From Letharia columbiana (Eukaryota; Ascomycota; Lecanoromycetes; Lecanorales; Parmeliaceae), in NCBI RefSeq assembly GCF_014066305.1, contig NW_023501062.1:176501-240500 (forward strand): DNA of 64,000 nucleotides, read 5' to 3'. The translations under genes were made by a program, and so were the position numbers. Of the stretch, positions 10,401-22,935 are shown piece by piece. A model generated the notes under the pieces. The model was not told the DNA's origin, ran no database searches, and was given only the letters and a program-made list of their open reading frames with translations. Within the stretch, counting starts at the first letter, position 1. Every line of letters starts with the position of its first letter.

Positions 10401-12629
10401 ATATACTTTTAACTTCTAAAGTTATATTTAAATTTAGTATTATAATTTAACTTAATAATAAATTTAATAATTATTTTTATATAAGTATTATTAATTATAA
10501 GTACTTTAAACTTATCGAGATTTACTTTAAATTCTTTAAATTTAAGAATCTTTTCGATAGTAGCGTTAGAAGATTTTACTTTTATAATCTTCTAATAGTC
10601 TAATCGTAAATACTTAAAAAGTTTATTTCTTAAAAAAAATAAGCTTTATATTTACTATATATATAATTAACTTTCTTATTTATAAAATATATATTCTATA
10701 TATTATTATAGTCGTTATTATTATAAGATTTATATTTAGAGAATAAAGCTTTTTAAAAAGTATTATTTAAAGAATATTCTTTTATAGTATAATACTAATA
10801 AGATCCTATAAACTTCTTATATTTATTATTAAAGTTCTTATTTATAATATCTTCGAATACTTAATAAGCTCTCTATTATTAGAGTTAAAAGTAATTTTCT
10901 AGATTATATTAAGACTTAATAGAATATAATAATCTATTTATACTATTAAAAGCGAGCTAAAAAGAATAAGATTACTATTATTCTTAAGATTAAAAATCTA
11001 ATTTATTTATAAACTCGATAATTTAAAGACGTTATAAGAAAACTTTTAGCTAATTTTTATTTAAGCGTTAATTTAATTATATTAATCTACTTAAATAATT
11101 TAAATAGCGAGATTACTATAATTAATAAGTTTAAAAATTTTAATAAAAAGAATATCGAGGCTATAGCTTAGATTAATATAAAGATTAATACTCTATTTAA
11201 TAATTAAATCGAAGACTTAATTAAATAAAGCTCGATTAATCTTTATAATTAAATAAATTATTATATTAATTATATTATTCTATAAATCTACTTTCGTAAG
11301 AAATAAGATTATTAATTTATCTAAAAGAAAGATTTAGAAGTTATACTTTTTAAACTTAAATTCTTTTTATACTTATTAATATAAGCCTATTATTTATACT
11401 TATAATTATTAAGAATTATAAGAAATAAATTTATAGTCGTAATATCCTTAGATTTCTTAATATTATATCGAAGTTTAAGATTAATACTATTATAAATAAT
11501 ATTAAGTTAATTCTTAATAAGTATTATATTTATATTCTTAATTAATTTTAAAATCTTCTAAATATACTTATATAATTTATAATAAGAAATTATATTATAT
11601 ATAATATAACGCTCGCGAAGTATAGCGTTAATCGCTATTATAGTAGATTTCTTAAATCTAATAATTAATAAAATAGCTTATTTCTTAATACTATTATTAA
11701 ACTTAATAATATATTTCTCGATAGTAGAAATTTCTATTATCTACTATTTTAATATTATTTTATATAAATTTATTTATAAGTTTTTTTAAACTAGATTAAT
11801 ACTCTTAATAATAACGAGATTCTTAGCTCGTTTTACAAATAGATATATATCTTAAAAATACGTTTTCTTATTAATATACTCGATTAGTAATTTAATATTA
11901 ATAGACTTACTTTATTATCATAGCTAGAATCGAAGAAATTAAGATTATTAGAATTTTAATATATATAATTAAAAACGTTCTCTATTATAATAGCTTCGAG
12001 AGATTTTAACTTATTAGACGATTCTTATAAATTTAATTAACTAGAAATACTACGTAGTAATTCTTATAACGCTATTTATTATAGTTATAAGAAACTAGTA
12101 TTTTATTATAATTAATCTTCTATTATAATTAAATCGATTAAATCTTTATAAATTATCTTCTCTATTAAGATTATTTTAATAGTTTAATTAATATCTTTAA
12201 TAGAATTTAAGCTTATATTAGATAAATCTAAAGAAGTATTTATTAATAAGATATAAGATATAAAATCTATAAAGAGTAAATTACGATTTCTAAAGTATTA
12301 AATAAGTTTAAATTTACTTCGAAAGTTATATATTTAATTATTAAAAGCTCTAACTACTTTTTAAAAAGATAGATTAATTTATAAATTAGCTATATAAGAA
12401 AGTAGAGAATTTAATTAATAATATTCTTAAGTATCTCGATGATTTTAATATCTATTTTAACTAATAATTATAATTCTAAATAATATAGTCGATAGAGTAT
12501 TTAATAAACTCGAAAATCTTATAATAATAAGCTTAATCTATTACTATAAGAAACTTATAAATTTAATAGTTAATACTAATAAGATCTTTTATTAATAACG
12601 AAGCTAGCTTAATAATAGCTTTTTATTCT

Positions 12630-12860
12630 AATTTTTTATTCTAAAGAATCGAGATTCGAGATTCTTATAGTGCTAAAGAATTTAAGAATCTCTTGAGATT
12701 CTTATAACGTAGTAAGAGAAGAAGCGAGATTCTTATATTAAAGAATTAGAATTCTTATAAAATAGAATAATTCGAAAGAAGCGAGGTTCTTATATTAAAG
12801 AATTAAAATTCTTACGTAGAAAGGAATATAGCGAAAGCGGATTAAGAATTAAAGAATCTA
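12630..12860. repeat. Short tandem repeats of about 57 bp plus AAGAATC-rich motifs
   Basis: GCGAGATTCTTATATTAAAG at about 12724 is repeated as GCGAGGTTCTTATATTAAAG at about 12781, and both are followed by AATTxxAATTCTTA. Preceding DNA contains inverted GAATC/GATTC motifs able to form hairpins. It lies beyond the coding part of the Gypsy-E relic. Confidence 0.6.
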
Positions 12861-12939
12861 ACTGAAATCTTCTAGTATAGTAGAGATTACTAGTACGCTC
12901 GAGGACGTATAGTACGTAGTAAGTAATTATATAATGCTT

Positions 12940-13145
12940 CTATGTAGTAACTCATATTACTATTATTATTATAGTAGTACTTACTATATAGTAAATTCAT
13001 AAGTTAGATATTACTATTATTAAGTTTATAAAGAAATTTAGTAGAAAAAATTAATATACTATTACTAAGTAGACTGAGAAAGTGAAGATTTATAAGTTAA
13101 ATATAAGATAATTAAGATTCTATAAAGAAATCTACTAGAAGATTT
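12940..13145. repeat. Direct-repeat zone related to 5713-5800
   Basis: Two partially similar units, about 12984-13053 and 13087-13140, both match the segment at 5720-5800 (shared core ATTCTATAAAGAAATCT). They may be terminal-repeat fragments of the element between them or duplicated flanks. Confidence 0.45.
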
Positions 13146-13800
13146 TTCTGTAAATATATATTGTAAATATCGAATATAGGGCGTTTGATATCGAGGTCTG
13201 AAGTATTAGACTTAAAGATATTTATTTATATCTCGATAATATATAGAGAATTAATGCCTTCGAGAGTAGTTTAGGGAAGATTTTAAGATATCGTAGGCTG
13301 AGGTTAAGATTATAATGCGATATCGCATGAAGGTAATCGACGTTGCCATCGACTTTAAGCTTTTCTCTAAGATCGTAGCTGATTTTAAGAGTGTAACTGT
13401 AAGAGAGCGCGCTCGGTATTTTGTTTTTGATAATTCTTTTAATATCGATTTATAGTACGTCGAGCTATAGAGGATACGAGGCTAAAGTTAAGAATTAATT
13501 AAGATATCTTAGAAATACGAAATAATATTTAAGAGAGGATTAAAGAAGATTAGAGAAGAAATTGATGTTCTTAGTAAGAGAGCGAGGGTCGAGGATAAAA
13601 GTCAGAAAGTCGGCAGGGAGAAAATCAGAGAAGAAATTGATGTTCTTAGTTAAGATCTACTAAATCCTTAGTTACTTCCTAATAAGATAAGAGTTTCTCA
13701 GAATAGTCTTACAGCGAGGCTTGGCACAGAAGTGATTTTATTCTTGAGCTAGGAGAAAGCAAGCTTTCCAATAAGGCTCTTTAAAATATCGCTTATAGAA
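13146..13800. repeat. Less mutated non-coding segment at the left end of Gypsy-A
   Basis: GC is higher and TG and CA are retained, unlike the DNA on either side. AGAGAAGAAATTGATGTTCT occurs at about 13552 and again about 75 bp later (13627). Because it directly follows the 3' end of the minus-strand Gypsy-A pol region, it may be that element's 3' untranslated region or LTR. No second copy was found in the window to prove this. Confidence 0.4.
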
Positions 13801-14399
13801 GTCGTCTATTAAATTCTAATAATTTTCGAATTTATCGCTATTCGTATTATATTAAACGAGGTTATTATTAAGATCTTTCTATTTAACTTTATACTTAAGA
13901 CGACTATAGATTAATTTAAAATTAAATATTTCTTTAATAATTTATTCGATTCGATCGTTAATAGTAAATTAGTAATATACTTTAATAAAGAGTTTATCTA
14001 TCTTAATAAGAGATTATTTATTACGAGATTTAAGAGATTAAAGTAGAAGATATCGTAGATTTTTATACTTAATGAAAGTTTTAGATAATATAAAATTCTT
14101 ATAAGGCCTATAATCTTAAATAAATTAAGTCTCTTATAGTTTAATTTACGAAAAGAGTAATCGAAGATAATATTCTTACTACTTAAAAAGACCTTATCGC
14201 CTATTTAAAAAGTAATCTTTTATCGATACTTATTAACTTATATAATTATAGCCTTCTAAACGCGATCGACGTTACTTTAAATATACTTAAAAACTTATTT
14301 TATATAATTCGTGATATCCTCCGCTTAAGTAGTATTAAGACGCTTATATATAATCTTATAGTCGATAGTATTCGAGCTAAAAGTCATTCGAGAATAAAA

Positions 14400-15085
14400 C
14401 CCCTTATTCGCGAGGAAAGGTAAGATATTAATAATTAATAAAATAATATTATTATCGATAAACTCGATAATAAATAATTATCTTATCTAGTCATTCTATA
14501 TATAGTTATAATATATTCGAAGATAACGTTCTATATTCTAATTCGCTCGTTTAATCTATCTATCGATTTTAAAATAAAAGACTATTAATAGCTTAGCTAT
14601 AATATCTAGTTTTTTATAAAAAAAATTCTATATAATAGCTATAAATTAAGGGCTTTAATCTAATATTATTAAGATTAATAGATCGTATAAATAGAATACT
14701 TTCTTAAATAGTAAGTTAACTATCTTTTTAGCGATAATATTTTTATTAATATCGAAATAAACTATATAGTAACGTTTCTTAATAAGTTAATTAATCGCTA
14801 TTTAAATAGCGTTATAATTATTAAATATAAGTAAGCCTATAACGAAGTTAATTAATATATCTTATTATCGTTTTTATAAAATTAATAAAGATTATAATAA
14901 ATTATACTTTTAATTATAAGACGTTTTAATTCTTTAATAGATATAGTAATTCTTAACGTAGATAGTTATAATAATTCTTATATCTCGCTAATAATATTTT
15001 CTTTTAAATAGTTTATAAATATATATTATCTCGAAATAATTATAGAATAATTAATCGTAGATCTCTTAAATAATATCGATATATA
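14400..15085 (-). pseudogene. Gypsy-A integrase relic
   Basis: The minus-strand frame contains KLFKRKYY, then YVKNYYIYQRIKTS with Tyr where the zinc-binding Cys residues are expected (TGC or TGT changed to TAC or TAT by RIP). It then has the block around KRxxDIFINFVIGL, corresponding to the KRWxDIxIDFVTGLP-type core of Gypsy integrases. Catalytic Asp to Asn and numerous stops make it dead. Confidence 0.75.
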
Positions 15086-15215
15086 TATTATTAAATATTT
15101 ATAAATAATCTTTATAATAAAGTATCTCGTCTTATATAGAGTATTTACTAAGAGTAATTTCTCGAAACTTATCTTTATCTTTAACGATAGCGTTATAAAT
15201 TTTTATATAATACAA

Positions 15216-16996
15216 GTAAAGGCCCATGAATTAAATTCATAGAGTTGAATTTTTCTAAGTCAAATCGAATTTTAGCCCTAGCCCTAAGTTAAATCGAACT
15301 CTAATCGCTTACTATACGTTTTTAACCTATATATAAATATATATATGCGAAGAGAGGCGCGCTAAGGCCTAATTAGGAAGGTATATCGAGTGTGGAGAAT
15401 TGATTCGTAATAATTGCCCACAAAAAACAGAGAAAGAGTATCGAAATACCGGAAAGAAATGGAGATAACATGCCAATTAGTGGTGTGAATCCCACATTAT
15501 CTTCTGCCGCAATGAAATTTTTCGAATAATGAAATAGCTGTCAGAGCAAGACATCGGACGGTTTCAATTCGTCCAAATATGTATCGTCCGATATTCCTCC
15601 TGCAGAGGCCCAATTGGCTATGATCGTCGCAGTAGATCTTTCTCTTATGACGTTATTGTAGTAATATACCATATCAATACAGTGGGGATGACAGGCCAAG
15701 TTGCAGTGGTGTTCTCCGCTTGCTGAGTGATGATTTGATGTGGAACCGTGGAGAGCATATGACGTGAGATCTTGGAGAGCTGAGCCGTGTTCTTGACGAT
15801 GGTAGCCTTATTGCCGCTTGGTTTCTCCGCAGTGTTCTCTATAGTGTTCTCCGCAGTGTTCTCCGCATTTGCCTGTTGTAGTTCCTTCTCTTGCTCCTCC
15901 TCTTGTAGAGTATCAGACTGAGTGGCTAGCTGAGTGGCTGACTGAGTGGATGACTGATATGACGTGGGATCTTGGAGAGCTGAGCCGTGTTCTTGACGAT
16001 GGTGGCCTTGTTGCCGCTTGGTTTCTCCGCAGTGTTCTCCGCATTTGCCTGTTGTAGTTCCTTCTCTTGCTCCTCCTCTTGTAGAGTATCAGACTGAGTG
16101 GCTAGCTGAGTGACTGACTGAGTGGATGACTGATATGACGTGGGATCTTGGAGAGCTGAGCCGTGTTCTTGACGATGGTGGCCTTGTTACCGCTTGGTTT
16201 CTCCGCAGTGTTCTCCGTATTCGCCTGCTGTAGTGACTTCTCTTGCACCTTCTCTTGTAGAGTATCAGACTGAGTGGCTAGCTGAGTGGTTGACTGAGTG
16301 GGATGACTGATATAACGTGGGATCTTGGAGAGCTGAGCCGTGTTCTTGACGATGGTGGCCTTGTTGCCGCTTGGTTTCTCCGCAGTGTTCTCCGCATTTG
16401 CCTGTTGTAGTTTCTTCTCTTGCTCCTCCTCTCTAGCAGGTAGCTGTTGGGCCCCGTTGCGGCCTCGATTGTCAGCAGTAGCGGATTCGCTGAGGGGTGG
16501 TCTGGGGGCGTTAGTAGGGGCTCTAAGAGGCGGGCAAAAGGGGTATATGTGCCTGAAGCGTTTAGTAACGTTTCCGCGAGGGGTATCGAGGATAAATATG
16601 TTTATATTGGTAAATTGGTAGAATGGTGAAAGAATAATAATTATATAAACAGGTGGAAGGATTATTCGATCCCGGACGCGTTTCGTGTAATTATATTTAA
16701 ATGCTACTTCGCTCTATTAATAGTAAGCTAAACTTTATAATTTTTATAGCGTTAGAAAGCGTAAAGCGAGCTCTATAATTTGAGGAATTATAAAGTAACT
16801 ATATATATCGCAAGCTGAGTACTTCAAAGTGTAAAACTTCTATATATAAATTTTTAATAAGAGAGCTCGGGAGGGCTAGCGGGCTAACTTAGCCGGTCTA
16901 ACTAAAGAGCGTAGTAACTCTAAATTAATAATTGGCTACATATATAAATTTAAGGTTTTCAAGCTTAGCTCTATCTTATTCTATTATATATACTAA
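15216..16996 (-). mobile_element. Minisatellite-bearing element, copy 1 (Helitron-like candidate)
   Basis: Oriented on the minus strand it begins TTAGTATATATAATAGAATA (16996) and ends CCTTTAC (15216), with the 15-nt palindrome ATGAATTTAATTCAT shortly before that end. Both ends recur in copies 2 (22344-22935) and 3 (56103-61663). The flanking bases on the element strand are A before and T after, as in the other two copies. The interior holds a block related to copy 3 (16440-16960) and four monomers of a 176/177-bp tandem repeat. It is inserted in Gypsy-A. CA and TG are retained over most of it, so it was RIP-mutated much less than its host. No transposase or Rep/helicase is encoded. Confidence 0.7.
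15745..16440. repeat. Tandem repeat, four monomers of about 176-200 bp
   Basis: GATCTTGGAGAGCTGAGCCG starts at 15768, 15968, 16144 and 16321, spacings of 200, 176 and 177. The first monomer is longer because a GTGTTCTCCGCA-type segment is duplicated. Each monomer also contains a shorter internal repeat, GAGTGGCTAGCTGAGTGG and variants. The reverse complement of the same monomer forms the array in copy 3. Open frames of 62 to 93 codons here (for example 15869-16057 and 16340-16621) are repeat translations, not genes. Confidence 0.9.
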
Positions 16997-17879
16997 TATA
17001 TCTTTCTTATTAGTTCTTACTACTTTATAATAGATAGAGTTATTAATTATATATACGTTAATATACTCGTTATCTAATTTTAATCGATTAGAAATAAGAA
17101 TTATTTAATACTATTAACGTAATTATTTATTTTTAAGATTAATTAATTTATATCTAGTTATTTATATAAGTATATTAATTTTAACGTTCTAAGATTTAGA
17201 TTAATAAATAATCTTTATATTAAATTCTAATAATATATTTAAATATCGAGTCTAGCGTTAGCTAAGATTTCTTCTCTTAGTAAAATATATTAGTTCTTTA
17301 TAATCGATAAAGATTCTAATAAAGATATTTATATATTCTAGCTTAGGGCGCTAATATTCTAGATAACGAATAATTACTAATAGTTTCTTATCGTAGATCT
17401 AATAATTATACTCGATTAAGATTAGATTTTTATTATAGAAGGCTATCAAGTAAAGTACTTTCTTATCGTTATATTAAGAAAGAATATCTTTATTAACGTA
17501 GTCGAAAGAGTTAGTCTCTAGAACGATCTTCTTTATTTTATCGAAATAATATAGAATTAGAGCTTTAGTAATAACGACTTTTAGAAAGTAAAAGATCTCT
17601 TAATATACTAGAGATTAATTAAATATAATCTTCTTTATTATAAGTTTTATTATAAGTTTAACTATTTTAAAAAAGTCTCTAATAAATCGCCGATAAAAAT
17701 TATAAAATTCGATAAAGGTTTATATCTCTTTAAGGTTAATAGATATAGTTTACTTAATAATAATTTAAATTTTAATAAGATTTATTTATAACCCGTCTAT
17801 AGACATTAATAAATCTAGAAATTTAGTTTCCTAAACGTGGAATTCGCATTTAAGAATATCTACCTAAAGGCCGACGTCC
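16997..17879 (-). pseudogene. Gypsy-A RNase H/connection region relic
   Basis: This AT-rich RIP-mutated DNA lies between the RT relic and the nested element. By its position in a Gypsy pol it should encode the end of RT, RNase H and the integrase N terminus. Fragments of that type can be sensed near 17350-17640 on the minus strand, but no motif is intact. Confidence 0.4.
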
Positions 17880-18310
17880 CTTAATTTCTAAAGAATTTAT
17901 CTAACGTATTAAACGTATTTCTTTTTTATCTTATTATAAATAAGTATATTATCGAGGTAGACCTAGTAGAAATCATTTAGATATTCGAATAGAATATTAT
18001 TTATATATTATTAATATATAGCCGAGCCGTTAGTTAGATCGAAGGGGAGAACTCGATATTTATATACTCTAAGAAAGATAATAAAAGTAGTAAAATTCTC
18101 GCTATCGAGATATATATATAGTTTATTAAACGCGGCTATAATATCTAATTAAGTAAGATATTTATATTTCTAAATTCTTATTAAAATCTTATCTATTAGT
18201 AGAATTAAGTATCGATTTCTTTTAGTAATAGCGTTTAGCTTTCGATAGTCCACGTAAAAACGTAATTCTTTATTCGACTTTTCCGCGAATAGAACGAGTA
18301 AGGCGAATAA
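17880..18310 (-). pseudogene. Gypsy-A reverse transcriptase relic
   Basis: The minus strand reads ELRFYVDYRKLNAITKRNRY near 18.2-18.3 kb, then a LDIIAAFNKL block, YRVLPFDLTNGSA, and NDFYxVYLDNILIY near 17.9-18.0 kb. These correspond to Gypsy RT blocks, including LPFGLTNAPA and the YLDDILIYS catalytic box. The catalytic YxDD reads YLDN (GAC to AAC), a RIP-type change. Stops elsewhere confirm inactivation. Confidence 0.85.
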
Positions 18311-20222
18311 TATATAACTTAATATTATAAATCCCTTCTTCAGATATTTATCTAGATACTTCTTTATCTATTTTAATTTATATTCTAATATTAAATAGAT
18401 TCTACTTTTCGAAAGTTTCGTTTTATTAAAGCTATTGTTAAATTCGAGTTTATAGTTATAAGAATAATATAGAAGAAGTATATTCGTTTTAGTTCTATCG
18501 AAAATATCTAGATAGTCGTAATACTTCGAAGATAACTTACATTTTATTTCTTTAAGATTAATCTTATTAATATTATTAATCTAAATAAGATAATTAGAAT
18601 TATAATATCTTTTATATTTCTTTTCTAAATTATAAGAATAGAGTTTATTAATCGATATATAAGGTTCGCGAGCTATTCGTGTAGTAAGAGGCGTATATAA
18701 TATAGACGATCTATTATAGATCTTATTTATTATTAATATAAATAGTTTATTATTATTTTTACGAGCTAGTTAATAGTAAATCGCTATATTAATCTTAATA
18801 ATATTAATAAACTTAGACTTCTTACTATTCTTATTCTTATTTAATAAGAAGATATTTAAATCGATCTCATTATCGTAGATAGATAGAGGAGAGCTTTATT
18901 ATTTTAGTATAATAGATAAGAGAATAGATAATATAAGTAATCGAAGCTTCGGAGTTAATAGAAAGGAGAGTTCGTTTATTATTAATATCTAATTATTATT
19001 ATAGTTACATCGATCGAGTAAAAAGAGTATCTTATTTCATAACATATTAAGAACTACCCCGTGTTTATTTATTTAAGATTTTTTAATTATTATATTATAT
19101 TTCAATAGTATAATTAGTATTAGACATGTTTCTTCTTAATAGTCTTCTACTATTATTATTAAAAGTAAGTAATATATAATTAATCGTTTTACGATCTAGT
19201 CGTTATAATCTCTTAGTAATTTAGATTATAATAATAGAAGTAATTTTAGATATAAGGCCTTATATATCGCTAGAATTAAGAACTTATTTATAACTATATA
19301 AATATCGATATATTTACTATCTATAAGAGAGTTTTAAAATAAATACTTTCTTTCTTATAAAGATAGTATAACTTATATATAAAAAGGACGACGTATTAGA
19401 GCGTTATTAAGAGTATCTATTAGATATACTTTATAAGTATCTCTTACCGTAACTTTAAAAGAGACTATTTATTTCTCGAATTTAAAGAAGAATCGTCGCT
19501 ATCCATAATATCGACGTTATTAATTTCGAATTCTTCATCTATTTTCATCGCGTAAAGTTATACTTTCTTAAAGGCCTTTTTATTAATCTCGATTTAGATA
19601 GTTATTATATAATCCTTTCGATAATAATCTTTCTTATTATAATTATAATATATTAGTTTTCTTAAATTATAATATTTAGAGACGTAGTAGTTATACTTAA
19701 ATTAAACTTAATAATAAATATAAGATATATATTAGTCGCGAATACTATCGTAAATATTCGTATTATAATTAACTTAATAGTAGTTTTTATAAACTTAAAA
19801 TCCTTATAATTAGTATATTATAAGTTATTTAGCTTTCGAAACTACTCTTTTATAGTCTTTAAGATAGTAAAATCTTCTATAATCTATTATAACTTCTTTA
19901 ATTTCTTTCTTAATTTCTATAAGAGCGTAGTTTACTAATAATTAGCTAGCGAATATAGACTATAAAAGACGTAGTATCGTTATAAGATTTAATAATATAT
20001 TTAATAGTAGAATTAATCTCTAAGAAATATTAAAACTTCGAGATATACGAAGTAAATCTATATCCGCTAAGCCCTTAAATATATAGAATATATTATTAAA
20101 ATTAGATTCTAAAAGAGACTTTAACATAATATATATAATATCGACGTCTTAACGTAAGTAGCGTTAAGGTTTATAACGTATTAAATCTAATAATTATCTT
20201 CTCTTCTAGACTTTAATTCTTA

Positions 20223-20227
20223 GACGC
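20223..20227. repeat. Target-site duplication of Copia-A (left copy, GACGC)
   Basis: GACGC immediately precedes the 5' LTR and is found again directly after the 3' LTR at 27936-27940. Confidence 0.85.
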
Positions 20228-20379
20228 TATTGAAATCCGAATTACGTGACGCTTGGCGTCTTAACGATTACGTGACTGCGTCACGTGATACGCCTTAGCG
20301 CGCTTATGTTAAGTCGCTCTTTTCTTTTATAGAACTCTATAGTTAATATAACTAAGTATTCTATCTTTATATTTTAATA
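20228..20379 (+). repeat. Copia-A 5' LTR
   Basis: 152 bp, starting TATTGAAATCC and ending ATATTTTAATA. It matches the 3' LTR in length and along its whole course. It contains TTACGTGAC and GTCACGTGAT motifs and the family-wide TCTATAGTTAATATAACTAA-like stretch. Confidence 0.9.
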
Positions 20380-22343
20380 GATTATAAATCTAAATTATAT
20401 CTAATAATTATTTTAATAATAGTATAACCTATCGCTATAGCTGCGATTATTTTTAGATATTTATATCTATTATAATAAAGGTAATTATAACTATAGAAGA
20501 CTTTATTAATCTTTTTAATATAGAAAATTTCTATTTTAAAATAGTTATTCTAGATCTAAATAGCTATAATTTATCTATAATTTAAGAGTTAAGAATTATC
20601 GCTCGAACGCTCTTACTTTCTATTTAAGATAATATAAAGCGAGTTAAGATATATCGCATCTAGCCGAGATTATCGAAATCGCTATATAATTAATTAAATT
20701 ATATTATCGCTAAGATTTTTAAAATATTATTAACTTTTTTATATAAAATACGTTAAATAAAGAAATAATACGCCTTTATTTATATATCGTAAATATTAAA
20801 GAATTAGATAATAAGTATTTAGACTTCGTATTTATCTAATTACGAAATATTCGTAATAGAGGCTAAAAATTAGTTATCTTAATTATCGCTAAAAGAAGTA
20901 TAATTTAAAAAGAAATAACCTTAGCTTCGGCGTTAATTACGTAGTTCTTAATTATTATTAATAGAGATATATTAATCGAAAGAATAAAAACTTTAGTCTC
21001 GAAAGCGAAAGAGGAAAGAAACCTCTATCGTCGTAAAGAAGCCTCGGCGTAAGTACTCGCTTTAGAGGTAAAACACCTTAATAATAAGTAAATAACCTTA
21101 TAATCGGTCTCGGTCTCGATCTCGAATTTTAATTAAATTAATTTTAAAAAAGATAAATAAAGTTTTTAGCTATTAAGATAACTAATATAATCTTAATAAT
21201 ATAATACTATATCTGCGTATAAGAGATAGGCCTATATTATTATAACTTTTTTAGATTATTCTAATATCTTTAAAATTCGTTAATTATTTAACTTCTCGAT
21301 AGAATATTATTCGCTATTTTAAGTATTAATAGATAATAAATCTTCGTAAATAAAGATTTAAGCTATATCGAGTTAATTTTAAAGCTTAGCGAGATTTCTC
21401 TTATACGCTTAAATCTCTAGCGTATTATAGAGGATATTTTAATAGCGAGAGTAAGTATATATTAAGCTCTCTTATTAATTTCAACTCGATATTAGAGTAA
21501 TTCACCTCTAAATCTCTATTAAAATTAATATTTAATAAAGATCTCTTTAATTTTTAAGCGCGCTCGATTTCGCCGATATTACTTATTTTAATTACTTCTT
21601 TAAGTCTTATTAATATATAGACTTTATTCTTAAGCTTAGACTTTAATAAAGCGAGCTTATCTAGCTTATTTAGCTTATTCTCTAATAAAGAGAGCTTATT
21701 AAATCTTTAAGTATTATATCTTTCGAGGAATCTAAAATCTCGATTTTTTTAAGCCGCCTCGATAATATTAATAAGCTTAAAAATATCTTTAACTATTAAA
21801 TCTAAAAGTAATAATTTAAGAATAAATTAAAGCTATTTAGATTATAGCGTTATATCGAAAAAAATTATATAAAGCTAATTATTAATACTATTATTATTAA
21901 AGTTTAAATTAATAGCTAGCTATAGATATAAGATTAAATCTATACTATATTAAAATCGCGTTATAAAAAAAACTCGCGTTTTAAAATTAAGAATAAGACT
22001 AACGCTAAAGAAGTCTAGAAGACTTTAAATAAATTTAAATTTTAGAACTTAAATATTCTTAATTTTATATTTAGAAAGATAAATAATATTATTCTTACGA
22101 GGTATAATAATAACTTTTAATTCTATATTAATAGATTTATAAAGGTTCTAAATAAGTTCGATAACTTATTCTTAAAGCTAAAGTTTAATAAGAATTAAAA
22201 GATTTATCGCTTTTACTTAGACTTAGATTTTCTATATAATTTATACTATAAATAATATAATTAAAATTATAATATCTTTAAAAATAATAATATCGTAAAG
22301 TTCGATCTAAATTACGCGATTACTCGATTTATTAATATTACGA

Positions 22344-22935
22344 GTAAAGGCCTATGAATTAAATTCATAATCATTTTTTTTTAATCGGGGCTGTCGAGTA
22401 AACTTTGGTGAGCGATCTTTAGTGAGCGATATCTGAATTCCTTACCTTTAAATATCTATAAGACTAAATTTAGTAATTCTTTTTTTATCTGAAAGCCCAC
22501 ATTATACTCTATAGTTTAAATAAAAAAATTTAAAATTTTAATAGAAAACAAAAAAGTTATTCTAAAATCAAATAATGTGTACCTGTTTTTTTTTGATCAG
22601 GGCTGTCCCGGCTGTCGAGCGAACTCTGGTGAGCGATATTTGAATTCCTTGCGCTTTAATAATTATAAGACCAAATTTCAAAATTCTTAAAAATTCGGAA
22701 AGCGCAGACTGCGCTCCAAAATTGAAAATTTAAAATCTCAAAAAGTTAATAGAAAACAAAAAAGTTTTTCTATATGTTAATAATGTACACCTATTTTTTT
22801 GATGATTGCGGACGCTAATTTGTTTACCCGCGGTGTCTAACCAAAAAGCGTAGACCTAACGAATTGATGATTGGCTATATATACAAATTTAAGGTTTTCT
22901 AGTTTAGCTCTATCTTATTCTATTATATATACTAA
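22344..22935 (-). mobile_element. Minisatellite-bearing element, copy 2 (short, nested in Copia-A)
   Basis: It has the same two ends as copies 1 and 3 (minus orientation: TTAGTATATATAATAGAATA to GGCCTTTAC, with the ATGAATTTAATTCAT palindrome), but a different interior. That interior is a direct duplication of about 210 bp (22370-22800, units sharing GGTGAGCGATAT, AATAGAAAACAAAAAAGTT and AATGT-TACACCT-type ends). It is also less RIP-mutated than the surrounding Copia-A. The base before it is A and the base after is T on the element strand. Confidence 0.7.
22370..22800. repeat. Two-copy direct repeat of about 210 bp inside copy 2
   Basis: Unit 1 begins with a T run and ATCGGGGCTGTCGAG at about 22385. 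Unit 2 begins with a T run and GATCAGGGCTGTC at about 22594. Both continue through TGGTGAGCGAT, TGAATTCCTT and AGAAAACAAAAAAGTT. Unit 1 carries more C-to-T and G-to-A changes than unit 2. Confidence 0.8.

Larger units (their letters stand above)
6176..12860 (-). mobile_element. Gypsy-type LTR retrotransposon relic (Gypsy-E)
   Basis: This is a 6.7-kb RIP-mutated region whose minus strand translates, with many stops, into a Gypsy integrase (about 7030-7440). Less certain RNase H-like sequence lies upstream near 8300-8500. The order implies gag toward the right end, but gag was not recognised. Stops typically appear where CAA or CAG became TAA or TAG. Terminal repeats could not be fixed. The bracketing 54-bp repeat (5747 and 13087) is the only candidate. 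Confidence 0.6.
13801..20222 (-). mobile_element. Gypsy-type retrotransposon relic (Gypsy-A), interrupted by a nested element
   Basis: Minus-strand translations give, from right to left, gag-like sequence (about 19.8-20.2 kb), reverse transcriptase (about 17.9-18.3 kb) and integrase (about 14.4-15.1 kb). This is the Gypsy order. The minisatellite-bearing element (15216-16996) lies between RT/RNase H and integrase. The right side is cut by Copia-A, whose target duplication GACGC sits at 20223. The segment 20030-20200 is similar to 48130-48290, which marks Gypsy-A and the split Gypsy at 45.96-48.9 kb as related. Confidence 0.75.

Noticed and set aside
15869..16629. Open frames of 60-93 codons on the plus strand
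   Set aside because: They lie in the 176/177-bp tandem repeat and its flank; the translation follows the repeat period and frames shift between units.
15216..16996. Solo LTR of a retrotransposon
   Set aside because: The ends are not TG..CA, no matching internal pol exists between any two copies, and no target duplication was found; the copies differ only in repeat cargo.
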